Assembly: GCF_000418325.1 (NCBI RefSeq)
Contig: NC_021658.1
Span: forward strand, 9,004,001-9,068,000
Direction of reading: 5' to 3'
Length of the DNA: 64,000 bases
Origin: Sorangium cellulosum So0157-2
GTDB lineage: Bacteria; Myxococcota_A; Polyangia; Polyangiales; Polyangiaceae
Under the pieces are notes generated by a model. That model was given only the letters and a program-made list of their open reading frames with translations. It had not been told where the DNA came from and did not search any database. Positions 17,595 to 25,211 of the stretch are shown here, piece by piece (the first letter of the stretch is position 1; every line of letters starts with the position of its first letter). The translations under genes and the position numbers were made by a program.

Positions 17595-17972
17595 TCAGGC
17601 GTCCACGATCGAGACCAGCTCCGGGGACATGCGCTCGATCGCCGCCAGGCACCGCCGCTGCCAGCCGAGCCGCGCGTCCGTGACGAACACCACCTTGCTC
17701 TTCGCGCCCTGGCCCCCGAGGCCGCAGATGAAGCCGATGAACGCCTTCAGACAGCTCGAGTTCAGGAAATAAAGGGGCCTCACGTCGAACTCGACGGCGG
17801 GGATGGCGAGGCGCACGACCTCCGCCTGGAGGTCCTTGAGGCAGATGCCGAGCGGCGGCGCCGCCGCCATGTCGCCTGTCCCGCTGAGCCTGACGCTGAG
17901 GGCGTCGCCCCTCAGGCTCGGCTCGATCCCGAAGCTGTCCGTGACGACAGGCTCAACCCGCAAGCTGCTCAT
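17595..17972 (-). CDS. STAS-like anti-sigma-antagonist (module 1)
   Basis: The 125-residue protein has the STAS fold order, with 'LSVRLSGTGDMAA' as strand 1 and the phosphorylation-site region 'VRPLYFLNSSCLKAFIGFI' (the family normally has D-S-S/T-G-L; one of the serines is the expected phosphoacceptor). Its end 'RMSPELVSIVDA' is shared with both paralogues. Such proteins switch partners: when dephosphorylated they bind an RsbW-type kinase and free its client. It is followed within 17 bases by the sensor phosphatase gene. Unlike the other two modules, it has no intact kinase gene upstream. Confidence 0.82.
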   Translation of the reverse strand: MSSLRVEPVVTDSFGIEPSLRGDALSVRLSGTGDMAAAPPLGICLKDLQAEVVRLAIPAVEFDVRPLYFLNSSCLKAFIGFICGLGGQGAKSKVVFVTDARLGWQRRCLAAIERMSPELVSIVDA

Positions 17973-18100
17973 CGACCCTCCATCTCCCGACCGGCGCGCG
18001 CGGCGAGCGACCGCAACGCCGCGCTGGCCATCCGTTCACTCCGAAAGAACGTGACGCGCGAGAACGGTGAGCGGCCCTGGCTCGGTCCGGAGGCTGACAC
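17969..18100 (-). pseudogene. RsbW-like kinase remnant with internal deletion
   Basis: Aligned to the kinases of modules 2 and 3, the GTG start is kept (18100), followed by an N-terminal piece ('SPFSRVTFFRSERMASAALR' versus SLFLCITFYPTERMAGSVLR). The sequence then jumps straight to the C-terminal piece: GREM here, while APVGRW in another frame equals the end of module 2. About 125 codons, including the ATP site, are missing and the join is out of frame. The product would be a 43-residue peptide. This explains why the module 1 STAS gene has no working upstream kinase. Confidence 0.75.
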
Positions 18101-18108
18101 GGCCCGAC

Positions 18109-18142
18109 CAGCGTACGTGGTTCTCGCAGTGGAGCCAATCCC
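18109..18142 (-). promoter_or_regulatory. Conserved block upstream of module 1
   Basis: The bases cagcgtacgtggttctcg and the following ggagccaatccc (plus-strand reading) recur at the same distance (8-9 bases) upstream of the GTG start in modules 2 and 3. Conservation of non-coding sequence between copies suggests a promoter, operator or translation signal. It may also only reflect shared ancestry. Confidence 0.4.
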
Positions 18143-18194
18143 CATGGGTCCGCCGTACGATCCTGTGACCAAACCCGCGACCGCGAGCGCCGGG

Positions 18195-20672
18195 CTACAG
18201 GGGCGCGCGGTACCTCGCCACGACGATGGTGATGTCGTCGTCCGGGCTCGGGCACCAGCCCTCGACCTCGTTCAAGATCCGATCGCGGATGGCCGAGACG
18301 GGCGCGGACTGGGCCGACTCGACGGCGGTGCAGAGCCGCTCGAGGCCGAACTGCTCATGGTGGGCGTCGCGCGCCTCGGTCACCCCGTCGCTGTACAGCA
18401 CGAGGACGTCGCCGTCCTCCAGGAAGAACTCGGCGTCCTTGGTCAGCGCGTCGATGGCGGGCAGCGCGCCGATCCAGACGCCCGTGCTCTGGATGCACAC
18501 GCAGCGACGGCTGCGCGCGCGGCACACGATGATGTCGTCGTGCGCCCCCGCGAACGTCACCCGGCCGCTCCGCTCGTACCGGAGGAGCAGCAGCGTCGCG
18601 TGCTCGTCCCGCAGCAGCCGGCCGCGGACGTTCTCGTACACCGCCGCGTTGACCGCCGAGATCAGCCGGGCCGGGCTCGCCCCCGGGTCCCGGCGCGTCA
18701 GGGCCGAGACCATGCTCTGGATCATCAGCATCACGAGCCCCGCCGCGAGCCCGTGCCCCGCGACGTCGCCGATCCCGAGCCACCCGCCCTCGGCGGTCGC
18801 GAGCACGTCGTAATAGTCGCCGCCGACCGCGGCCGCCGGCTTCATGACGGCGCAGAGCTCGAGCCCCTCGACCGAGAGCCGATCCGGGACCAGCGTGGTC
18901 TGGATCCGCGCCGCGACGACGCTCTCCTGGCGGATCTTCTCCTGCTCCAGCCGCTCGCGCAGCTCCACCTGCCGGATCATCTCCCGGTGCAGCGCCGCGG
19001 CCTTGACCGCGGAGCCGATCTGGAGGCGCAGCGCGTCATAGACGAGCTCGTGCGCGCCGCTGTTGAGCACCGCGACGCCGAACTTCTCGAGATCGCCGAA
19101 GGCGACCGGGATCGCGATCATGGTGTTGCGCTCTCCCCCGCTCAGGAACCCCTCGGGCGCGAGGTGCCAGGCCGGGAAGCTCGCGGGCGGCGGCTCCACC
19201 TCGCGGCCGCCCTCCATGAGGAAGAGCGCCTTCATGGTGGTCTCCTGCGCGTCCGGCGCGCTGTCGTACAGCGACACGGCGACGCGCGAGAACCCGAGGG
19301 CGGGCAGCTCCGAGGCCATGACGCGCTTCAGGATCGGCAGGCTCAGGCAGGTCGAGAAGCTCCGCGCGCTCCAGCTGAGGTACGTCGACGCGAGCTCCAC
19401 GTTGAGGCGCCGCTCGCCTTCGACGCGCACCGACGCGCTCCCGATGACGATGCGCGAGGCGTGCCAGAGCCGCTCGAGGGCGTCGTGGAGGGCGCCGCCG
19501 TCCTCGGCCGGCCGGAGGAGCCGCTCGCGGAGCAGCTCGATCGCGCCCTGGAAGTGGTCGAGGATGGCCCCCGCCCGCCCCGCCGCGTCGAGGAGCGCCT
19601 CGAGCGCGTACAGGAAGCGGCCCTCCTTCCCCGCGAGCTCGTCCTCCAGCGCCGACAGGAGATCGCCCGGCCAGCCGTCGAGCGAGCCGGTCGGGATCGA
19701 CACGCTCCGCCGGAGCGCGCGCTCCAGCGACTCCCGCTGTCCGGCGATCAGCGACGCCCCGCCCCGCGTCGAGCTGCCCGGCGGCGGGAGCGAGGCGCTC
19801 GCCTGGACCCCGCAGCCGCAGGACTCGCGGCACGTCAGCTCGACCTCCAGGAGCCCCACGCCCTGGACCTCCTCGCCGTCGAGCATGCGCACCAGGCTGT
19901 CCACCGCGAGGGCCCCGAGCCGCTTCATGGGCTGGCGGACGGTGGTCAGCGACGGCTTGGAGAAGCGCGCGATGACCGCGTCGTCGAAGCCGGACATGAG
20001 GATGTCCTGCGGGACGCGGATCCCGAGCTCCTTGAGCAGCTCCATGGCCCCGAGGGCCATCTTGTCGTTGGCGGCGACCACGGCGTCCGGGTCGCCCCCG
20101 CGCGAGAGCAGCTCGCGCATGGCGGTCCTGCCGCTGTCGATCGTGAACGCGCCGAGCGCGAAGAGGCGCTCGTCGAGCGGCACGCCGCGCGCCGCGAGCG
20201 CGCTCCAGTACGCGTCGGCCCGCGCCTTCGCCTCCTCGTTGTTGGCGGGCCCGCCGATGTACGCGACGCGCCGGCGCCCGTGGGCGTCGACCATGTGCGC
20301 GACCGCGAGCTCGATCCCGAAGGCGTTGTCGACGATGAGGCTCGGGATGCCCTCTATCGCCATCCCGATGCTGAAAACCGGCAGCGGCGCGTAAGCGCGG
20401 CAGAACTCCCGCATCCCCTCGATGCCGATGTGATGGCACAGGGTGGCCGACGCGATGATGATGCCGTCGACCGTCTGCGAGCCGATGAGGTGATAGATGC
20501 TGTTCTGGGCCGCGGCCGCCTCGCCGGGCAGCGCGAGCGTCTCGCCGAAGGCGACCAGGAGATCGACGTCGTGCGCCTCGGCGGCGCGCTCGACCCCGAA
20601 GCGCACCTCGGACTGGTAGTCCCCGCCCACGTAGTCCATCAGGAGGGCGATCGTCCGGCGCTTCTTGCTCAT
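18195..20672 (-). CDS. LacI-type sensor / SpoIIE-family phosphatase fusion (module 2)
   Basis: This 825-residue paralogue of the module 1 and 3 proteins starts at 'MSKKRRTIALLMDYVGGDYQ'. The domain order is the same: ligand-binding fold of LacI type (1-285) ending in 'TCRESCGCG', a middle domain, the coiled coil 'LRERLEQEKIRQESVVAARI', and a phosphatase with 'VGGDYYDVL', 'IGDVAGHGLAAGL', 'LYSDGVTEARD' and 'SPDDDITIVVARYR'. The ligand pocket region differs from its siblings (for example 'SIGMAIEGIPSLIVDNAFGI'), so each copy may respond to a different small molecule. The gene starts 16 bases after the STAS stop, so it is probably co-translated with the STAS protein and the RsbW-like kinase. Confidence 0.88.
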   Translation of the reverse strand: MSKKRRTIALLMDYVGGDYQSEVRFGVERAAEAHDVDLLVAFGETLALPGEAAAAQNSIYHLIGSQTVDGIIIASATLCHHIGIEGMREFCRAYAPLPVFSIGMAIEGIPSLIVDNAFGIELAVAHMVDAHGRRRVAYIGGPANNEEAKARADAYWSALAARGVPLDERLFALGAFTIDSGRTAMRELLSRGGDPDAVVAANDKMALGAMELLKELGIRVPQDILMSGFDDAVIARFSKPSLTTVRQPMKRLGALAVDSLVRMLDGEEVQGVGLLEVELTCRESCGCGVQASASLPPPGSSTRGGASLIAGQRESLERALRRSVSIPTGSLDGWPGDLLSALEDELAGKEGRFLYALEALLDAAGRAGAILDHFQGAIELLRERLLRPAEDGGALHDALERLWHASRIVIGSASVRVEGERRLNVELASTYLSWSARSFSTCLSLPILKRVMASELPALGFSRVAVSLYDSAPDAQETTMKALFLMEGGREVEPPPASFPAWHLAPEGFLSGGERNTMIAIPVAFGDLEKFGVAVLNSGAHELVYDALRLQIGSAVKAAALHREMIRQVELRERLEQEKIRQESVVAARIQTTLVPDRLSVEGLELCAVMKPAAAVGGDYYDVLATAEGGWLGIGDVAGHGLAAGLVMLMIQSMVSALTRRDPGASPARLISAVNAAVYENVRGRLLRDEHATLLLLRYERSGRVTFAGAHDDIIVCRARSRRCVCIQSTGVWIGALPAIDALTKDAEFFLEDGDVLVLYSDGVTEARDAHHEQFGLERLCTAVESAQSAPVSAIRDRILNEVEGWCPSPDDDITIVVARYRAPL

Positions 20673-20688
20673 GGCCCGCGGCTCTCGG

Positions 20689-21066
20689 TCAGGCATCGGC
20701 GATGGAGACGAGCTCCGGAGACATGCGCTCGAGCGCCGTCAGGCTCCGCCGCTGCCACCCGAGCCGCGCGTCCGTGAGGAACTCTATCTTGCACCTGAGC
20801 CCCTGGCCCGCGACACCGGAGATGAAGCTGATGAGCGCCTTGAGGCAGCTCGAGTTCAGGAAATAAAGGGCCCTCACGTCGAACGCGACGGCGCCGACGC
20901 GAAGGCGCAGCGCCTCGGACTGGAGCTCCTTGAGGAAGAAGCCGAGCGGCGCGACCGCCGCCATGTCGCCCGTGCCGGTGAGCTTGACGCTGAGGGTGTC
21001 CTCCCTCAGGGCCGGCTCGGCCCCGAAGCTGTCCGTGACGACGGGCTCAACCCTTAAGGCGCTCAT
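20689..21066 (-). CDS. STAS-like anti-sigma-antagonist (module 2)
   Basis: A 125-residue STAS protein that overlaps the end of the kinase gene by 20 bases. Strand 1 is 'LSVKLTGTGDMAAVAPLGFF'. The presumed phosphoacceptor lies in 'VRALYFLNSSCLKALISFI', and the C-terminus is 'SLTALERMSPELVSIADA'. The overlapping start implies translational coupling and equimolar synthesis with the kinase, as in RsbV/RsbW pairs. No membrane or sensory part is present. Confidence 0.85.
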   Translation of the reverse strand: MSALRVEPVVTDSFGAEPALREDTLSVKLTGTGDMAAVAPLGFFLKELQSEALRLRVGAVAFDVRALYFLNSSCLKALISFISGVAGQGLRCKIEFLTDARLGWQRRSLTALERMSPELVSIADA

Positions 21067-21571
21067 CCCCCCTCCACCTCCCGACCGGCGCGTGCGCGAT
21101 GATCGTCAGCTCGTTGCCCTCGATCTTGTAGTCCACGTCGAGCCCGCCCTCGGCGCGCACCCGCGCGAGGCCGAGCCCCGACACCCCTTCTACCATCGCC
21201 GTCTCACAGATGAGGTCGTCATAATGCTTCACCGGATCCGTCGCCGTCTTCAGCTCGAAGAGCCGCCGCTCCACCTCGCGCAGCCGCTCCGGAGAGGCCT
21301 CGTTGCGCGCGCAGATCTTCATGACGCACGCACTCTCGCTCTCCTCCAGCGCGAGCTCGAGGCTGACCCGCGGGCCGGAGGAGTACTTGATGACGTTCTC
21401 CGCGAGCTCGTGCGCGGCCATGTAGAACCGCGAGCTCACGTTCGGGTCGTCGAGCACCATGCTGCAGAAGCTGGACACCAGGCGGAGCACGCTGCCCGCC
21501 ATGCGCTCGGTCGGATAGAACGTGATGCACAGGAACAGTGACCCGCTGCTGCTCGGTTCGGACACTGGCAC
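21047..21571 (-). CDS. RsbW-like anti-sigma/serine kinase (module 2)
   Basis: The GTG at 21571 was chosen because the same atcGTGcc context marks the start in module 3. The 174-residue protein is a GHKL ATPase. The N-box is 'FYMAAHELAENVIKYS' (E-N-x-x-K), a variable lid follows, and the G-box-like 'GVSGLGLARVRAEGGLDVDY' is near residue 140. These kinases phosphorylate a STAS partner and hold a sigma factor or other client. No sigma gene is adjacent, so the client is unknown. It is the first gene of the three-gene module. Confidence 0.83.
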   Translation of the reverse strand: MPVSEPSSSGSLFLCITFYPTERMAGSVLRLVSSFCSMVLDDPNVSSRFYMAAHELAENVIKYSSGPRVSLELALEESESACVMKICARNEASPERLREVERRLFELKTATDPVKHYDDLICETAMVEGVSGLGLARVRAEGGLDVDYKIEGNELTIIAHAPVGRWRGDERLKG

Positions 21572-21578
21572 GATTGAC

Positions 21579-21613
21579 GCATCCTACGTGGTTCTCGGGC
21601 CGAATCCAGCCCC
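21579..21613 (-). promoter_or_regulatory. Conserved block upstream of module 2
   Basis: cctacgtggttctcgggc is followed by gaatccagccc, eight bases upstream of the GTG. It aligns with the blocks at 18109-18142 and 25051-25086. No Shine-Dalgarno sequence is visible between the block and the start. Confidence 0.4.
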
Positions 21614-21637
21614 TTCCGCCCTCGCGCGGGGCAGCGC

Positions 21638-24142
21638 TCATGTAGGAAAGCCGGCGGACTGGAGCGAGAGCGCCCGGGGCGCGCTGTACCTCGCCACGAC
21701 GACCGTGATGTCGTCATCGGGGCTCGGGCACCAGCCCTCGACCTCCCTCACGATCCGGTCGCGGATCGCGTCGGACGGGGCGTGCTGGGAAGACTCGATG
21801 GTAGAGCACAGCCGCTCGAGGCCGAACTGCTCCCGGTGGCAGTTGCGCGCCTCCGTCACGCCGTCGCTGTACAGCACGAGGAGGTCGCCGTCCTCCAGGG
21901 AGAACTCGGCGTCTCGCGTCATCGCGTCGATGGCGGGCAGCGCGCCGATCCAGACGCCCGAGCTCTGGATGCACACGCAGCGGCGGGTGCGCGCGCGCCA
22001 CACGATGATGTCGTCGTGCGCCCCCGCGAACGTCACCCGACCGCTCCGCTCGTACCGGAGGAGCAAGAGCGTCGCGTGCTCGTCCCGCTTCAGCCGGCTG
22101 CGGACGTTCTCGTACACAGCGGCGTTGACCGCGGAGAGGACGTCGCTCGGGCTGGCGTTCGGGTCGGTGCGCGTCAGGGCCGAGATCATGCTCTGGATCA
22201 TCAGCATCACGAGCCCCGCCGCGAGCCCGTGCCCCGCGACGTCGCCGATCCCGAGCCACCCGCCCTCGGGCGTGGCGATGACATCGTAATAGTCGCCCCC
22301 GACCGTGGCCGCCGGCTTCATGACCGCGGCGAGCTCGAGCCCCTCGACCGCGAGCTGCGCCGGCACCAGCGTGGTCTGGATCCGCGCCGCGACGGCGCTC
22401 TCCTGGCGGACCTTCTCCTGCTCCAGCCGCTCGCGCAGCTCCACCTGCCGGACGACCTCCCAGTGCAGCGCCGCGGCCTTGACCGCCGAGCCGATCTGGA
22501 GGCGCAGCGCGTCATAGACGAGCTCGTTCGCGCCGCTGTTGAGCACCGCGACGCCGAACTTCTCCGCGTCGCCGAACGCGACCGACAGCGCGATCACGCT
22601 CCTCCGCTCCTCGTCCCCCAGAAACCCCTCGGGCGCGAGGCGGCGGGCCGGGAAGCTCGCGGGCGGCGGCTCGACCTCGAGGCCGTCCTTCATCAAGAAG
22701 AGCGGCACCATGGTGGCGCGGTGCGGGTCGTCGTAGAGCGACACCACGACCCGCGAGAACTGCATCCGCGGCAGCTCCGACGCCATCATGCGCCGCAGGA
22801 CGGGCAGGCTCAGGCAGGTCGAGAAGCTCCGCGAGCTCCAGCTGAGGTAGAGCGACGCGAGCTCCACGCTCAGCCGCTGCTGCCCCTCGGCGCGCACCGA
22901 CGCGCCCGCGACGAGCACGCGCGCGGCGTGCCAGAGCTGCTCGAGCGTCTCCTCCTGCGCCCGGTCGCGCCGGCCGTCGGGCCGGCGGCCGAGCCGCTCG
23001 CGGAGCAGCGTGACGACGCCCTGGAAGTGCTCCAGGTTCGCGCCCTCGCGCCCCGCCGCGTCGAGGATCGCCTCGAGGGCGCGCAGGAACCGGCCCTCCT
23101 GGCCGGCGATCTCGTCGTCCAGCGCCGACAGGAGCTCGCCGGCCCAGCCGTGGAGCGAGCCCGCCGGGATCGCGACGCTCTTCTCGAGGGCGCGCGAGAG
23201 CTCGTCGCGCTCGCCGGCGGGCGGGGGCGCCGCGCGGGGCGCCCTGCTCAGGGGCGCGCCCGCCGCGTCCACCGGGCCGCCGCAGCCGCAGGACTCGCGC
23301 AGCGTGAGCTCGACCGGGAAGAGGTCGCAGTCCGGGACCGGCACGCCGTCGATCATGCGCATCAGCGTGTCGACGGCGCGCGCCCCGAGCCGCTTGATCG
23401 GCTGGCGGATCGTGGACATCGACGGCTTCGTGAAGCGCGCGATGACCGCGTCGTCGAAGCCGCACACGAGGACGTCCTCCGGGACGTCGAGGCCGCGCGC
23501 CCGGAGGGCGTCGATCGCGCCGAGGGCCATGGCGTCGTTGGCGGCGATCACGGCGTCGAGCTCCACCCCGCGATCCAGGATCTCGCGCATGGCGGCGCGC
23601 CCGGACTCGATCGTGAACGCGCCGCACGCGAACAGGCGCTCGTCGGCGGGCAGCGATCGAGCGGCGAGCGCCCGCCAGTAGGCGCCGGAGCGCACGTCCG
23701 CCTCCTCGTTGCTCTCCGGCCCGGCGATGCACGCGACGCGCCGGAGCCCGTGGCGCTCGACCATGTGGCCGACCGCCATCTCGATGCCGAGGGCGTTGTC
23801 GACGACGAGGCTCGGCACGCCGTCGATCGCCACCCCGATGCTGCAGACGGGCAGCGGCGCGTAGGACCGGCAGAACCGCTGCATCCCGTCGACGCCGACG
23901 TGGTGGCACAGCGTGGTCGAGGCGACGATGACGCCGTCGACCGTCTCCGGGCCGATGAGGTGATAGATGCTGTTCTGGGCCGCGCCGGGCGACCCGGGCA
24001 GGGAGAGCGTCTCGCCGAAGGCGATCACGAGGTTCACGTCGTGCGCCTCGGCGGCGCGCTCGACCCCGAAGCGCACCTCGGACTGGTACTCGCCTCGTAC
24101 GTAATCCATCAAGAGGGCGATCGTCCGGCGCTTCTTGCTCAT
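21638..24142 (-). CDS. LacI-type sensor / SpoIIE-family phosphatase fusion (module 3)
   Basis: An 834-residue paralogue beginning 'MSKKRRTIALLMDYVRGEYQ'. The LacI-like ligand domain (1-285) ends in 'LTLRESCGC'. The middle domain contains 'LYLSWSSRSFSTCLSLPVLR', which is strongly conserved with module 2. The phosphatase shows 'VGGDYYDVI', 'IGDVAGHGLAAGL', 'LYSDGVTEARN' and 'SPDDDITVVVARYS'. The C-terminus is about ten residues longer than in the siblings. No membrane helices are present. It starts 16 bases after the STAS stop. The role is inferred: ligand-controlled dephosphorylation of the STAS partner. Confidence 0.88.
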   Translation of the reverse strand: MSKKRRTIALLMDYVRGEYQSEVRFGVERAAEAHDVNLVIAFGETLSLPGSPGAAQNSIYHLIGPETVDGVIVASTTLCHHVGVDGMQRFCRSYAPLPVCSIGVAIDGVPSLVVDNALGIEMAVGHMVERHGLRRVACIAGPESNEEADVRSGAYWRALAARSLPADERLFACGAFTIESGRAAMREILDRGVELDAVIAANDAMALGAIDALRARGLDVPEDVLVCGFDDAVIARFTKPSMSTIRQPIKRLGARAVDTLMRMIDGVPVPDCDLFPVELTLRESCGCGGPVDAAGAPLSRAPRAAPPPAGERDELSRALEKSVAIPAGSLHGWAGELLSALDDEIAGQEGRFLRALEAILDAAGREGANLEHFQGVVTLLRERLGRRPDGRRDRAQEETLEQLWHAARVLVAGASVRAEGQQRLSVELASLYLSWSSRSFSTCLSLPVLRRMMASELPRMQFSRVVVSLYDDPHRATMVPLFLMKDGLEVEPPPASFPARRLAPEGFLGDEERRSVIALSVAFGDAEKFGVAVLNSGANELVYDALRLQIGSAVKAAALHWEVVRQVELRERLEQEKVRQESAVAARIQTTLVPAQLAVEGLELAAVMKPAATVGGDYYDVIATPEGGWLGIGDVAGHGLAAGLVMLMIQSMISALTRTDPNASPSDVLSAVNAAVYENVRSRLKRDEHATLLLLRYERSGRVTFAGAHDDIIVWRARTRRCVCIQSSGVWIGALPAIDAMTRDAEFSLEDGDLLVLYSDGVTEARNCHREQFGLERLCSTIESSQHAPSDAIRDRIVREVEGWCPSPDDDITVVVARYSAPRALSLQSAGFPT

Positions 24143-24158
24143 GCCTCTGGCTCTCGGC

Positions 24159-24548
24159 TCAGGTATCGGCGATGGAGACGAGCTCCGGGGACATGCGCTC
24201 GAGCGCCGTCAGGCTCCGCCGCTGCCAGCCGAGCTTCGCGTCGGTGAGGAACTGTATCTTGCACTTGAGCCCCTGGCCCGCGAGCCCGCAGATGAAGCTG
24301 ATGAACGCCTTGAGACAGCTGGAGTTCAGGAAGTAGAGGGCCCGCACGTCGAACTCGACGGCGCTCACGGACAGGCGTATCACCTCCGCCTGGAGGGTCT
24401 TGAAATAGGAGCCGAGCGGCGCGGCGGCCGCCATGTCGCCCGTGCCGGTGAGCTTGACGCTGAGGGTGTCCTCCCGCAGGCTCGGCTCGATCCCGAAGCT
24501 GTCCGTAACGACCGACTCGACCTTCAAGCTGCTCAATCTGCCCTCCAT
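24159..24548 (-). CDS. STAS-like anti-sigma-antagonist (module 3)
   Basis: ATG 24548 gives 129 residues; by homology with modules 1 and 2 the start could be TTG at 24536 (LSSLKVES). Strand 1 is 'LSVKLTGTGDMAAAAPLGSY', the phosphosite region is 'VRALYFLNSSCLKAFISFI', and the end is 'ERMSPELVSIADT'. It overlaps the kinase stop, as in module 2. Partner-switching function is inferred from the fold and gene order. Confidence 0.84.
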   Translation of the reverse strand: MEGRLSSLKVESVVTDSFGIEPSLREDTLSVKLTGTGDMAAAAPLGSYFKTLQAEVIRLSVSAVEFDVRALYFLNSSCLKAFISFICGLAGQGLKCKIQFLTDAKLGWQRRSLTALERMSPELVSIADT

Positions 24549-25042
24549 CTCTCGACCGGCGCGTGCGCGGTGATAGTCAGCTCGTTGCCCTCGATCTTGT
24601 AGTCCACGTCGAGCCCGCCCTCGGCGCGCACCCGCGCGAGGCCGAGCCCCGACACCCCCTCGAGCATCGCCGTCTCGCTGATGAGATCGTCATAGTGCTT
24701 CACCGGGTCGCTCGCGGTCTTCAGCGCGAAGAGCCGCTTCTCCACCTCGCGCAGCCGCTCCGGAGAGGCCTCGTTGCGCGCGCGGATCTTCAGGATACAA
24801 GAGCTCTCGGCCTCCTCCATCACGAGCTCCAGGCTGACCCGGGGGCCGGTCGAATACTTGGTGATATTCTCGGCGAGCTCGTGCGCGGCCATGTAAAACC
24901 GCGAGCTCACGTTCGCGTCGTCCAGCACCATGCCGCAGAAACTGGACACCAGCCGCAGCACCGCGGTGGCCATGCGCTCGCTCGGGAAGAAGGTGATGCA
25001 GAGGAAAAGCGAGGCACCCTGGCTCGATTCGGACGCGGGCAC
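24533..25042 (-). CDS. RsbW-like anti-sigma/serine kinase (module 3)
   Basis: GTG 25042 is the positional equivalent of the module 2 start (VPASESSQGASLFLC versus MPVSEPSSSGSLFLC). A longer frame from 25150 is open but not conserved. The 169-residue GHKL ATPase has 'FYMAAHELAENITKYS' as N-box and 'GVSGLGLARVRAEGGLDVDY' near the C-terminus. It is the promoter-proximal gene of the whole 25.0-15.1 kb minus-strand run. The client is unknown. Confidence 0.83.
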   Translation of the reverse strand: MPASESSQGASLFLCITFFPSERMATAVLRLVSSFCGMVLDDANVSSRFYMAAHELAENITKYSTGPRVSLELVMEEAESSCILKIRARNEASPERLREVEKRLFALKTASDPVKHYDDLISETAMLEGVSGLGLARVRAEGGLDVDYKIEGNELTITAHAPVERWRAD

Positions 25043-25050
25043 GATGGGCG

Positions 25051-25086
25051 GCAGCGTACGGCGTCCGCGGACGGGAGCCAATCCCT
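25051..25086 (-). promoter_or_regulatory. Conserved block upstream of module 3
   Basis: gcagcgtacggcgtccgcgg is followed by acgggagccaatccc, nine bases upstream of the GTG. It shares cagcgtacg and ggagccaatccc with module 1. Confidence 0.4.
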
Positions 25087-25211
25087 TCTGCTCCCTCGCG
25101 GCCGCGGAGGTGAGCGCGCCCCCTACAAGGTTGGTGCCTTGGCGGTTCAAAAGACCGCATCTTCACCCGTGACATCCGTGACATCCGCGCCATCCGTGAC
25201 GCGGGTCACGG

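Noticed and set aside
21551..21578. Sigma54-like tggcacgattgacgca on the plus strand
   Set aside because: The -12 element is poor (acgc instead of ttgc), it overlaps the kinase start codon, and it points away from any gene.
15268..24247. Long plus-strand frames opposite the phosphatase genes
   Set aside because: They lack motifs, have biased Arg/His/Ala composition, and recur in the same relation to each paralogue, as expected for antisense shadows.
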